Shown piece after piece: positions 20,335-30,855 of a DNA stretch of 64,000 nt (position 1 is its first letter; each line of letters starts with the position of its first letter). The translations under genes were made by a program, and so were the position numbers. Location: contig JAPDOI010001166.1 of NCBI GenBank assembly GCA_029168955.1, positions 150,949 to 214,948 of the forward strand, read 5' to 3'. The notes below the pieces were generated by a model. It saw nothing but the letters and a program-made list of their open reading frames with translations. It was not told the DNA's origin and searched no databases. The stretch comes from Aplectana chamaeleonis (lineage: Eukaryota > Nematoda > Chromadorea > Rhabditida > Cosmocercidae).

Positions 20335-21830
20335 AGACCGCAGTAGGAGTATGCAGGACGTCGTGGAACTACAGCAACCCCTCAGTAGGGGTGTGCAGGA
20401 CGCCGTAGAATGTGTGCAGGACCTCAGTAGGAGTGTGCAGGACCTTAGTAGGAGTGTGCAGGGACATCATGGGACCTGTGCAGGACCCCAGTAGGGGTGT
20501 GCAGGACGTCGTAGAATGTGTGCAGGACCTCAGTAGGAGTGTGCAGCACCTTAGTAGGAGTGTGCAGGACATCATGGGACCTGTGCAGGACCCCAGTAGG
20601 GGTGTGCAGGACCTCAGTAGGGAGTGTGCATGACATTATGGGACCTGTACAGGACCTCAGTAGGAGTGCGCAGGATATCATGGAACGTGTGCAGGACCCC
20701 AGTAGGGGTGTGCAGGACGTCGTAGAATGTGTGCAGGACACTCAGTAGGAGTGTGCAGGACCTTAGTAGGAGTGTGCAGGACATCATGGGACCTGTGCAG
20801 GACCCCAGTAGAGTGTGCAGGACATCATGGAACCTGTGTAGACCCCAGTAGGGGTGTGCAGGACATCGTAGAATGTGTGCAGAACATCAGTAGGAGTGTG
20901 CAGGACATCATGGGACCTGTGCAGGACCCCAGTAGGGGTGTGCAGGACGTCGTAGAATGTGTGCACAACCTTAGTAGGAGTGTGCAGGACATCATGAAAC
21001 ATGTGCCAAGACCCTGTAAGGATGAGCAGGACTTCATGGAATGTGTGCAGGACATCAGTAGGAGTGTGCAGGACATCATGAAGCGTGTGCAGGACCCCAG
21101 TAGGGATGAGCAGGACGTCATGGAATGTGTGTAGGACCTTAGTAAAATTACACAGGACATCATAGAACGTGTGCAGGACCCCCAATAGGGGTGTGCAGGA
21201 CATCATGGAATGTGTGCAGGACCTTAGTAGGAGTGTGCAGGACATCATGAAACGTGTGCAAGACCCTGTAAGGATGAGCAGGACTTCATGGAATGTGTGC
21301 AGGACATCCCAGTAGGAGTGTGCAGGACATCATGAAGCGTGTGCAGGACCCTCAGTAGGGATGAGCAGGACGTCATGGAATGTGTGTAGGACCTTAGTAA
21401 AATTACACAGGACATCATAGAACGTGTGCAGGACCCCAATAGGGGTGTGCAGGACATCATGGAATGTGTGCAGGACCTTAGTAGGAGTGTGCAGGACACC
21501 ATGAAACGTGTGCAAGACCCCTGGAAGGATGGTCAGAACTTCGTGGAATGTGTGCAGGACATCATTAAGCGTGTGCAGGACCCCAATAGGGGTGTGCAGG
21601 ACATCATGGAATGTGTGCAGGACCTTAGTAGGAGTGTGCAGGACATCATGAAACGTGTGCAAGACCCCTGTAAGGAAGATCAGAACTTCGTAGAATGTGT
21701 GCAGGACATCAGTAGGAGTGTGCAGGACATCATGAAACGTGTGCAAGACCCCCTGTAAGGATGAGCAGGACTTCATGGAATGTGTGCTGGATCTCAGTAG
21801 GGGTGTGCAGGACCTCAGTTCAATGTTCAG
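20335..21830 (-). repeat. Array A of B2 (about 35 units of 42 bp)
   Basis: Alternating 21-bp half-units GTGTGCAGGACCTCAGTAGGA and a partner of the GTGTGCAGGACATCATGGAA type, more diverged than the array in A4 and with occasional 1-nt indels that break the frame. The right end joins the cassette at 21865. Confidence 0.93.
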
Positions 21831-21864
21831 GACACCGTATGCAAGCCAGGCCTCGAATCTACAA

Positions 21865-22177
21865 GAACGATAGTTAAGTCCGCCAGAACAGGGCTACCGT
21901 AATCTCACTCGAGTTGGCTCTAAAATTTTCTAAGTTCTGACTCCGAATTCGCTTCATCTTCCCTACAGGTGGTGATGTTTTCCTGCTTTTAGTCCAGGCA
22001 GATCCTCAACTGCTGACCCCTAGAGAAGGACGGTGTGTGAATCAAGACACACCGCTCTTCACTTCTTTTATACTTTATCATTGATCAATTGGGTATCATC
22101 AAATTTGTTTACGAGAGCCGAATAACATCATTCCTAAGATTACGGTAGTCCTCTTCTGGCGCACTTAACTATCGTTC
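21865..22177 (-). promoter_or_regulatory. Inverted-repeat cassette with TATA box and stem-loop (B2)
   Basis: Arms GAACGATAGTTAAGT.CGCCAGAA...CTACCGTAATCT at both ends. On the minus strand: GTATAAAAGAAGTGAAGAG, then stem GGTGTGT / ACACACC around loop CTTGATTC (near 22030-22060), then GGTCAGCAGTTGAGGATCTG. Closest relative is the solo cassette at 35754-36060. The stem is fully paired here, whereas other copies have other bases that still pair. Confidence 0.5.
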
Positions 22178-22439
22178 GCGCTGGAAATCAATTTCCATTT
22201 TTCAGGCTCAATTTCATGATTGAGCCCGGTAGACCACACTGGTAAACTTTGGCGCGTCAAAAACGTTGGACGATGAGGTTAATATCCGCCACCAATTCTC
22301 ACCAGTCATCTAGTCCTTTTTCCTAGAATGTTGGTGCGACAGTAAGATAACAGGAAAAATTGGTTACGGCACGAACTCCACATGCAGAAAAACTCCAAAA
22401 ATGATTTTGGCGCAAAATTCAAATTCGTATTTACAATGT

Positions 22440-22635
22440 GTTCCGATTGACTTTTCTTTACAAATGAAGGCTTTTCATGGGGCCCGCCAACATTTTCTTT
22501 CACTAAAGGGGCCAAGCTACGCAAAAACTCATAGAAATGATGAAAAACTCTGATAAAGAGGCCTGATACTGCGCTATCAATCATTGTTTTTATTAGAGCT
22601 CTACGGAAATACTTCGACTGGTAGCCTCACCAATG
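22440..22635 (+). repeat. Partner of the 12840-13037 repeat
   Basis: See 12840-13037; contains CTATCAATCATTG. Lies between the cassette and the head of B2. The ORF from 22633 has no domain. Confidence 0.45.
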
Positions 22636-22931
22636 GGCCGTTCATTTCATTTCTGTCTTGAATGGTGCGTGCCCCCCCCCCGTCAAGAAGAGTGCCTAGA
22701 ACCTGTACAATCGGGTCATTTTGAAACTCATTTCTTCATTTTTCGACTTTTAAATTCAAAAAGTATATGCCTTGCATCTATTTGTAGGAAGCCGCGTTGC
22801 AACAATTATCTCGCAGTCTTAGCAGCGGAGCGGTTGTTTCATCATTTCTAACACTGTGTTTTCGAAAAAAAAAACTTCACTTTCAGAGCTTGACGATATT
22901 GTAGAAGGGAAACCCTTGTAAAGTTGTGAAA

Positions 22932-23717
22932 TTTCTGAAAGTTGGGCTCCGCAGAAAAGGTCAAGGATTTGGCATTGCTCTTAAATGTTGTGAAATTGTT
23001 TTATTGGATTGGGCTCTCAACTTGATTTTTCAAATGTAGTGAAATTGTTGAATTGATTTGGCTGTGATGATACTATATGCAGATAACATAATCATTAAAT
23101 GTAGTGAAATTGTTGCAAACGAATTTGGCAGGAGCTCTATGAATTATCATAGTCAAATCACGCGTCAGAAGGGGTTTCTCTTGGAGCGCATATTGAATCA
23201 AATGAGAACAAGAATAACTCTAGCAGAAAAACCTTCTCATACAATGTGAACCGTGGAAGCGTTCAGGACACGAAGACATAGCATTAGTAGCTAATAAATT
23301 GCGTTAGATTTCGTTTTCATGATCTTTATCTAATCGGTGAAGGAAGGTCTGGTACCTTAGTAGGAGCTACACTGAAAAGGCAGATTAACATTCGAAAACC
23401 TTATTTCTAGTCGATAAGGCCAGGTTTCGTTCATTGTTGGCTGTTTTCTTTTTGTCTTTATTTGCTCGCCAGAGGACCTTCTGACGCGTGATTTGACTAT
23501 GATAATTCATAGAGCTCCTGCCAAATTCGTTTGCAACAATTTCACTACATTTAATGATTATGTTATCTGCATATAGTATCATCACAGCCAAATCAATTCA
23601 ACAATTTCACTACATTTGAAAAATCAAGTTGAGAGCCCAATCCAATAAAACAATTTCACAACATTTAGGAGCAATGCCAAATCCTTGACCTTTTCTGCGG
23701 AGCCCAACTTTCAGAAA
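22932..23717. repeat. Palindromic 5' head of B2
   Basis: TTTCTGAAAGTTGGGCTCCG (22932) and its mirror (to 23717) bound arms of about 240 bp. The centre (about 23180-23470) is unpaired and includes ACAATGTGAACCGTGGAAGC, also seen in the B1 centre near 6810. This copy carries no insertion and gives the empty site for A1 and A2 (TTGATTTGGCTG at 23053). Confidence 0.85.
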
Positions 23718-25162
23718 TTTTCATATAGATTCCTTCATTGGTTCTAAAGTTTCACAATCTTCTGATACTTTTAAGACCGCGGATTTTAGAGAGGTGGAGC
23801 GTAGAAGATCCATAGTTATCATAGGCATACCTGAATTCCAACACTTGTATCCTTCATCACGAGATAGGGCTATTAATGATGTGAAACGTGTTTATGATCT
23901 CTTAAGACTCATTTATAGCTGCTCGCTTCGACTAGTCGCGGCACTGCCAACAGTTACAAAACCCGTCGCGTCAACAGCTCTTGCACTGAGCCGCGACGGT
24001 TTGGAACAGTTTGCAGTTTCAGACGCGATCGCCGAGCGACTGGGGTATTTCATAGCTAGTCGAAGCGACCTGCTTGTTTTTGTTAGGTCGCTTCGACTAA
24101 TCGCGTCGCTTCCATAATGGAAGCGATTCGTCTAGTCGAAGCGACTAGGCCGTACTCTTTCGTCAAGACGTTGTGTATTCGGCGCCAAATTGCGCACCTC
24201 CCACGCATTTGGCGTCAATTTCCACTGAAGTCCGACAATTACAAGGTGCCGTTTCATGATTCATTATGCTATTATGCTTTCAAACATCTTTTTCTGCGCT
24301 CTTCATCTCTTATGTTCTTTTCAGGCTTGTTAACTATCTGAATGATCATGAATTTTTCCAGATTTCTCGCTAGTTTTCCAATTTTCGTAGACTTTATCGG
24401 ATTAGGGTACCGAAGTGGTATCTAAATCCACAACCTTTATTTCATGGTTAAATTTCGTAAAATAAAATTTCGTGGGAAAAGTTTGATTTGGAGTTCAAAG
24501 TGAGCGAATTTTAAAAAATCAAAGCAGGAATGGTAGCAAAATCACCACCCGATTCCAAAAATCAATTTCGAGGCGTTGTCCGCAAATCTCCGTCACCTTC
24601 CACGCGGAATTGCGTCTCCTCGAGCGATCTCAAATCGCTCGGCGAATTGAAATCGCTGGACGAAGCGATTTCAAATCGTTTCGTCCAGCGATTTCAAATC
24701 GCGGCAGTTTTGTTGATCGCTTCGACTTCAAGTCGAAGCGGCCAGCTATGAATGAGCCTTTAGACTACTTGTCGGTTGACTGCCTACCTGTATCAGTACC
24801 ATAGGATGGGTAAACCTGATTCTTCTTTTAATAGGCTTATCAGGGTTGTTTTGCCGTCCTCAGCCATTGCAAACATGGTGCTGCAGCGAGCTCCTTGTCT
24901 CAAGCACTTCCCGCACCAAAACGGGGTCTATATAAGACCCTCCCTCCCAAAGGAGGAACGTGTGCGGTGGAGCGCCGGGAGGAGGGGTCGGGGCAGTTCA
25001 TCTACAAGGGCTGATGCTAGTACCTCGCGAGATCTCAATGTTGTTACTACACCATGCATTACTCCTACTGATCGTAATCTTCTTGTTACACCTCCTGACC
25101 CTCTCGATTTATCATTGCTCAGTGATTGTACAGCCAATTCCACCCAGCATTTAAACAAGTAG
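23718..25162 (+). pseudogene. CR1-like LINE ORF1, middle and C-terminal parts, split by a MITE
   Basis: Continues in frame from 12465. 23718-23904 encodes HIDSFIGSKVSQSS...EVERRRSIVIIGIPE, the ERxRSIVIxGIPE motif found at the start of the RRM-like nucleic-acid-binding domain of LINE ORF1 proteins. After the MITE (23905-24759) it resumes as YLSVDCLPVSV, shifts frame near 24795, then reads YHRMGKPDSSF, RLIRVVLPSSAIANMVLQRA, KHFPHQNGVYIRPSLPKEER, a C-terminal ORF1 block (R-x-hydrophobic-KVVLPS...YIRPSLTxEER type). Stop at 25160-25162. Frame damage and insertions make it non-functional. Confidence 0.7.
23905..24759. mobile_element. MITE with TTA target duplication (855 bp)
   Basis: Ends AGACTCATTTATAGCTG and the mirror of AGGCTCATTCATAGCTG, flanked by TTA (23902-23904 and 24760-24762). 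The LINE reading frame resumes right after it. Internally it has several inverted CGCTTCGACT / AGTCGAAGCG motifs. The 3-bp TTA duplication suggests PIF/Harbinger-type mobilisation; no transposase. Confidence 0.8.
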
Positions 25163-25239
25163 ATCATCCCCGGACTTTAAGTACTACTTCAACTTGCATC
25201 TCAACTAACACTCGCTCACTTTCGAAAAACATATATTCC

Positions 25240-26600
25240 CTTTTTTTCTGATCAAACAATGTCAGTTGAGTGTCGTAGCTCTGACTGAGACATGGCTGTC
25301 TGACACTACAAGTGATGCCTCTTTATTAGGTGAGTTTTGCGCTCCTTATGAGTTTCTCAGGTGTGATCGTAGATATAAAAAGGGTGGTGGCGTGGCATTT
25401 TTAATCAAAAAGAATCTTTTCCCTAGGCTTATTTATTCCGACACTATCCCAGATGGATATGAAATTATTTGATCGCAAATTAGCTCTGGTCAACTGGATA
25501 TTCGAATGGTCTTGGTATACAGAACCCCTTCCTGCACGGCAGCGGCCTTCCAACAACTGATTAAAACGCTTAGGGATCTTGCTGTTTGTGACCACCCGTG
25601 TATTATTACAGGTGATTTCAATCTCCCAAACATATGTTGGACGCAACCTCATAATGCTAGTTCTCCTGGAGTGACATCTGAGCCTCCTAGGTTTGTGCCA
25701 CGACTTCAATTTCTCTCAACTCGTTACAAATGAAACACATGGAAGCAATATTTTGGATTTATTACTGACTTCTGACGCTGATCTTGTATGCAGCACAACC
25801 GTCTGTGAACCAGTAGGGACCAGTGATCACGCGACGACTCATTTTTAACTAAACCTCACCCCTCCTAGAAACGATAGTAAGAAACTAAGACGAGATTTCA
25901 AGAGCGCAAATTTCGGCGCCATTTTCGAGTATTTAAAGGCAGGGTTCTCGATAAAATCTGTTGTTGTGCTATCCCCATGGAATGGTAGATCTGGCCATCA
26001 CAAAAGTGAAAATAGGTAAGAAATTAAAGAAGAAACGCTCGGGAACAAATTATGGCTTGGTGTCCTCCCGCCCCCAATTATCGAGATTTGTGTAAAAGCC
26101 TGTTTTGTCAACTTTTATTTCGCTTTTAAAGTAATTTCTGAACATTTCTGGAGACTACTAGTTACTTTAACAGCAAAATAAATGGCGGATAAGCAAGCAT
26201 TAATGAAAATTGCGTTAATTAAAGGGGCCGGCCGACACCGGTAATTAGCCGTTACACTTTGTTTTTGAGCGTTTTTCCCGCGAATTTCCGGGTTTTTTCA
26301 CCTATTTTTACTTTTGTGATGACTAAATCTACATTCTCACAAAGAGACCTCAAAAGTCGTTTTTATCGCGAACCCTACCTTCAAACAACGTAGATTGGTA
26401 CGGTATTTTTAATGCTGTAGATTCAGTTAACGCTAAATATGAGCTCTTCATCAATATTTTGCAGCACTCTATTTATCTCTTTGTGCCTCTCAAGGAGGTT
26501 TCTAAGAACATCCAAATGAATGGGACATCATTTCATCGAGTTTTTAGTGTTTTCCCCGTGTTAAATCTTATGACAAATCAAATGCATCGAGTATTTCACT
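25240..26600 (+). pseudogene. CR1-like LINE ORF2, endonuclease domain and start of linker
   Basis: Apurinic-type endonuclease of a non-LTR retrotransposon. Motifs: VVALTETWLSD (25270, catalytic Glu in ETWL), EFLRCDRRYKKGGGVAFLI, VLVYRTPSC, then CIITGDFNLPNICW (25590; Asp/Asn of GDFN), ILDLLLTSDADLVCSTTV and GTSDHAT (25830; catalytic SDH). The frame changes several times. A TTAA-MITE (25937-26380) interrupts the post-endonuclease linker, which resumes as NNVDWYGIFNAVDSVNAKYE...LQHSIYLFVPLKEV. The RT domain is not found; the copy ends before A4 at 26770, so it is 3'-truncated or deleted. Confidence 0.8.
25937..26380. mobile_element. TTAA-type MITE (444 bp)
   Basis: Ends AGGCAGGGTTCTCGATAAAA and the mirror of AGGTAGGGTTCGCGATAAAA; arms extend about 100 bp and include CACAAAAGTGAAAATAGGT. 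Flanked by TTAA (25933-25936) and TCAA (26381-26384), one substitution from a TTAA duplication. Related by end sequence to 27101-27502. A TTAA target suggests piggyBac-type mobilisation. Confidence 0.75.
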
Positions 26601-26769
26601 TCTTTTAACGAGATTCTCACAAATATTATTATGCCAAATCATAAACCTCCAGTAGCGAAGCAAAACAGTTAGATAATAGGTTACTGTTTTGACATTCCTA
26701 GTTTTACAACACAGTTTCATATCGACGTGTAACTCCGAGTTACTAACAAAAGTCAGAAGCAAAAACTGA

Positions 26770-27848
26770 TTCCTGAAAGTTCAGGTTCCTGGCAAAAGTA
26801 AAGATTTGGCATGGCCATTTTTTTTTCGAAAAATTAGAAATATACTCAGTTAAAAGAGGAAGGTAAAGAAAAATGAAAAAAAGTTTTGAAATATTCCCGA
26901 GAACGATTTGGCGTAGAATAATTCGATTTTTGGGAAACGTAGTGAAATAGTTGAAAGTATGATTTCGCATTCGAGTTTGAACCAACTATTGATAAGAGTT
27001 GTGCAAAATGAGAGCTCGCATTGTATAAGCTTATCCGTAGAACATATCAAAGCAAAATCACGCGTGATATGTAACAAACAGTTGCTTTCACTTCACTTAA
27101 AGGCAAGGTCCGGTCAGATTTTGACACCACCGAAATTCGGGTTAGAAGATAGATTGGGCTGGTCTAGCTGGACACCGTCCAAAATTTTGTCAAACTCTCA
27201 GTCCGTATTTCTGGAGAAAACAGCCTGAAAGTCAGGGATTACGGTATTCACAGCATAATAATCATAGCTGGAATGGCCGATAATTACACAGCACTTTTGA
27301 AGAATGCGTGGACAACCGCTAAAATATGGACGAGGGCCACACTTTTCTGACTTTTCTGGATCACCGGCTAACGGAAGTGGCTGGAATAACTTGAAGAAGA
27401 CCGGTTTTAACGCAGTTTTCGCATGTTCCTTCGGACTACCTGTACCATAAGCACAGATTCAGCGGGAAATCTCAGAATCGAAATTCTGCCCGGACCCTGC
27501 CTTTAATACGTAAAGACCGCGGCATTCCCGAACCAGCTTTTACCGATTGCCTTATCACGCGTAATTTTTCTTCGATATGTTTTACGGATAAGCTCATACA
27601 ACGCGATCTCTCGTTTTGCACAACTCTTATCAATAGTTGGTTCAAACTCGACTGCCAAATCATACTTTCAACTATTTCACTACATTTCCCAAAAATCGAA
27701 TTATTCTACGCCAAATCGTTCTCGGGAGTATTTCAAAACGTTTTTCATTTTTCTTTACCTTCCCCTTCTAACTGAGTATATTTCTAATTTTTCGAAAAAA
27801 TGGCCATGCCAAATTTTCACTTTTGCCAGGAACCTAAACTTTCAGGAA
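26770..27848. repeat. Palindromic 5' head of A4, interrupted by a MITE
   Basis: Arms 26770 to about 27070 and about 27550 to 27848 pair closely; the spacer has received the 402-bp MITE at 27101-27502. Confidence 0.85.
27101..27502. mobile_element. TTAA-type MITE (402 bp) with readable empty site
   Basis: Ends AGGCAAGGTCCGGTCAG and the mirror of AGGCAGGGTCCGGGCAG, flanked by perfect TTAA (27097-27100, 27503-27506). The same spacer in A1 and A2 reads CTTAATACGTGAAG with a single TTAA, which proves the insertion and duplication. piggyBac-type target; non-autonomous. Confidence 0.9.
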
Positions 27849-27949
27849 TTTCATTTATTTTTCCTAAAGGTTTCCTTTCTAACATGATTTATGCTTGGTG
27901 GTGTTAATTCAAAGCAAACCCATAGATGCCCTGCCCCCCCCCATCTATG

Positions 27950-29400
27950 ACGTCCTGCACGCTCCCACTGATGTCTGCACACTTTCTGTGACATCCTGCA
28001 CACTCCCACTGATGGCCTGCGCACATTCTGTGACATCCTGCACGTTCCCAACGATGTCCTGGACACTTTCTATGAAGTCCTGCACACTCCCACTAATGTC
28101 TTGCACACTCCCACTGATGTCCTGCACACTTTCTGTGACATCCTGCACGCTCCCACTGATGTCCTGCTCACTTTCTATGACGTCCTGCACACTCCCACTA
28201 ACGTCCTTCACACTCCAACTGCTGGCCTGCGCACATTCTGTGACATCCTGCACATTCCCACTGATGTCCTGCACACCTTCTATGAAGTCCTGCACGCTCC
28301 CACTAGTGTCCTGCGCGCATTCTGTGACATCCTGCACACTCCCACTAATGTCTTGCACACTCCCACTGATGTCCTGCACACTTTCTGTGACATCCTGCAC
28401 TTTCCCACTAATGTCTTGCACACTCCCACTGATGTCCTGCACACTTTCTGTGACATCCTGCACACTACCACTGATGTCCTGCGCACTTTCTGTGACATCC
28501 TGCACTTTCCCACTAATGTCTTGCACACTCCCACTGATGTCCTGCACACTTTCTGTGACATCCTGCACTTTCCCACTAATGTCTTGCACACTCCCACTGA
28601 TGTCCTGCACACTTTCTGTGACATCCTGCACACTACCACTGATGTCCTGCGCACATTCTGTGACATCCTGCACATTCCCACTGATGTCCTGCACACTTTC
28701 TATGAAGTCCTGCACGCTCCCACTAATGTCCTGCGCTTATTCTGTGACATCCTGCACACTCCGACTAATGTCTTGCACACTCGCACTGATGTCCTGCACA
28801 CTTTCTGTAACATACTGCACACTCCCACTGATGTCCTGCACACTTTCTGTGACATCCTGCACACTCCCACTGATGTCCTGCACACTTTCTGTGACATCCT
28901 GCTCACTCCCACTGATGTCCTGCACACTTTCTGTGACATCCTGCACACTCCCACTGATGTCCTGCACACTTTCTGTGACAACCTGCACACTCCCACTGAT
29001 GTCCTGCACACTTTCTGTGACATCCTGCACACTCCCACTGATGTCCTGCACACTTTCTGTGACATCTTGCACACTCCCACTGATGTCCTGCACACTTTCT
29101 GTGACATCCTGCACACTCCCACTGATGTCCTGCACACTTTCTGTGACATCCTGCACACTCCCACTGATGTCCTGCACACTTTCCGTGACAACCTGCACAC
29201 TCCCACTGATGTCCTGCACACTTTCTGTGACATCCTCCACACTCCCACTGATGTCCTGCACACATTCTGTGACATCTTGCACACTCCCACTGATGTCCTG
29301 CACACTTTCTGTGACATCCTGCACACTCCCACTGATGTCCTGCACACTTTCTGTGACATCTTGCACACTCCCACTGATGTCCTGCACACTTTCTACGGCG
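27950..29400 (+). repeat. Array A of A4 (about 34 units of 42 bp)
   Basis: Half-units CACTCCCACTGATGTCCTGCA and CACTTTCTGTGACATCCTGCA alternate strictly in the 3' half; the 5' half has more variants. In register with array B: the second half-unit corresponds to CACTTTCTACGGCGT.. of B, and the array passes straight into CACTTTCTACGGCGTTCTGC at its end. A 535-codon ORF (CTLPLMSCTLSVTS repeats) and several minus-strand ORFs are open through it. Confidence 0.95.
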
Positions 29401-29451
29401 TTCTGCGCACAACCATTTGGGTTACAAGCACGCTCATGCCGATCATTTTGT

Positions 29452-29701
29452 CCGCAGGGCTACCGTAACCCTCCTTCGAAAAATTTCCAAGTGTCAGCCT
29501 AAATATGAGCACATCGTAATAGCCAACAATCATGTTTGCACAATTTCGACCTCCTAAGCCACTTCCCAGCGGCTTCTAGAAGAGAGCGGTGTGTGAATGA
29601 ATGCATACCGCTCCTCTGCCCTTTTATACCCCGCATGTTATGAGCGTGTGTTATCGTTCGTTATCATATTTTGTTCAAGAATGTTTATGGTAGCCCTGCG
29701 G
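29452..29701 (-). promoter_or_regulatory. Inverted-repeat cassette with TATA box and stem-loop (A4)
   Basis: Ends CCGCAGGGCTACCGTAACC and GTTTATGGTAGCCCTGCGG. Minus strand: GGGTATAAAAGGGCAGAGGA, then GCGGTATGC...CACACCGC stem-loop (29587-29612). The best-preserved TATA-like box among the subfamily A copies. Confidence 0.5.
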
Positions 29702-29734
29702 AAAAAATGATCGGCATGGGCGTGCTTGTATTTG

Positions 29735-30265
29735 GGTCCCGCAAAGTTTCTACGGCGTCCGGCGCATCCCACTTGGTTCCTGCACACGTTCTACGGCGTC
29801 TTGCGCACTTCCACTTGATCACCTCACAGTTTCTACGGCGTCCAACGTACTTTCTTTTGGATCCCACACACTTTCTACGGAGTACTGCGCACACCCATTA
29901 GGGTCCCGCACACATTCTAGGCGCCCGGTGCGCTCTCATTTGGGTCCCACACATTTTCTACCGCGTCCTGAGCACTCTCATTTGGGTCCCACACACTTTC
30001 TACGGCGTCCGACGCACTGTTATTTGGGTCCCACACATTTTCTACCGCGTCCTGAGCACTCTCATTTGGGTCCCACACACTTTCTACGGCGTCCGACGCA
30101 CTGTTATTTGGGTCCCACACATTTTCTACGACGTTCTGCGCACTCTCATTTGGGTCCCGCACACTTTCTACGGCGTCCGGCGCACTCCCACTTGGGTCCC
30201 ACACACATTCTACGGCGTTTTGCCCATTCCTACTGGGGTTCCGCACACTATCTACGGCGTTCTGT
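29735..30265 (+). repeat. Array B of A4 (about 12-13 units)
   Basis: Same unit as 3765-4785 (TTTGGGTCCCACACACTTTC...), more diverged in its first units. Ends with the conserved boundary ...CTGATTCACACCGTGCGGCG shared by A1 and, in reverse, A2 and A3. Confidence 0.93.
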
Positions 30266-30831
30266 GACGCACTTCTGATTCACACCGTGCGGCGTTCCAA
30301 AAAGTACTTCCAAGATCCCGCCGGATTGATTGAAGCGTTGTCCCGTCTCAGGGAGCGTTCATTCTTGAGAAAAAACCTATCAGTAACGGTGTTTATTTCA
30401 TTAGTTCATTTTTACGAATGAGTAAACGTCGGATGGTTTATAATAACATGTTTACGTGTTTTTGCCTTTCTTGACCCTCAATTTTGAGGTTCCACAAAAA
30501 TTGAGCTACAAACTTCAAATTTTGACAGGAGCTAGGTGCAATCATACCCAACTTTCTGGCCAAAAATGAGTTTTCTAGCTCAACGATAAGTGTTCCAACA
30601 AGATCGTGTACGCCAACTGAAAAAAAAGAAGATGGACCATTTTTTCGACCAAAATCACGTGGTTTTGACAATTTTTCTCGAATCTCAGGTAACCATTCCG
30701 GACCATTTTTTGAAGAGTTATTCAACTTTCTGAGGTATATTGAATGCAAAAAGAACGGAGTTTCTACGTTTACTCTGGACCCTGATACTGAGATCAGGGA
30801 GTTGCGCGATGGCGAATCAAAGCCAAATCTG

Positions 30832-30850
30832 GGGAGCGCTTCGCGCTCAC
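30832..30850 (+). other. 3' terminal stem-loop of A4 (one mismatch)
   Basis: GGGAGCGCTTCGCGCTCAC; the second base is G instead of T, so the outer stem loses a pair. Confidence 0.65.
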
Positions 30851-30855
30851 CACGA

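Larger units (their letters stand above)
12466..23717 (-). mobile_element. Helitron-like subfamily B element B2, 11.25 kb, inserted in a LINE ORF1
   Basis: Minus-strand 5' end at 23717 (A|TTTCTGAAAGTTGGGCTCCG) and 3' end at 12466 (stem-loop 12471-12489, then CACAA|TTGG). Parts in its own orientation: palindromic head 23717-22932, unique body, cassette 22177-21865, long array A 21830-20335, a nested foldback (20207-13041) that itself holds A3, unique 3' part, terminal stem-loop. Removing it rejoins the LINE ORF1 codons exactly, which fixes both ends and shows A|T insertion with no duplication. Without nested material its length is about 4.1 kb. No Rep/helicase gene is present, so it is non-autonomous. 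Confidence 0.7.
26770..30855 (+). mobile_element. Helitron-like subfamily A element, copy A4
   Basis: 5' end ACTGA|TTCCTGAAAGTTCAGG (26770); 3' end stem-loop 30832-30850 then CACGA|TTCACC (30855). Order: head 26770-27848 (enlarged by a MITE), array A 27950-29400 (the longest array A among the subfamily A copies), cassette 29452-29701, array B 29735-30265, unique 3' region 30266-30831. It has the reverse balance of A3: long A, short B. The target context (A|T) agrees with the other copies, but no empty site is available here. Confidence 0.72.

Noticed and set aside
27949..29412. Cys-rich zinc-finger-like repeat protein on the minus strand (CAGHQWECAGCHRK)
   Set aside because: C..H..C..CH spacing is fixed by the 42-bp DNA repeat; no start, no conserved flank.
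27895..29502. 535- and 455-residue Cys/Thr-rich ORFs
   Set aside because: Array A of A4; by-product of the 21/42-bp period.
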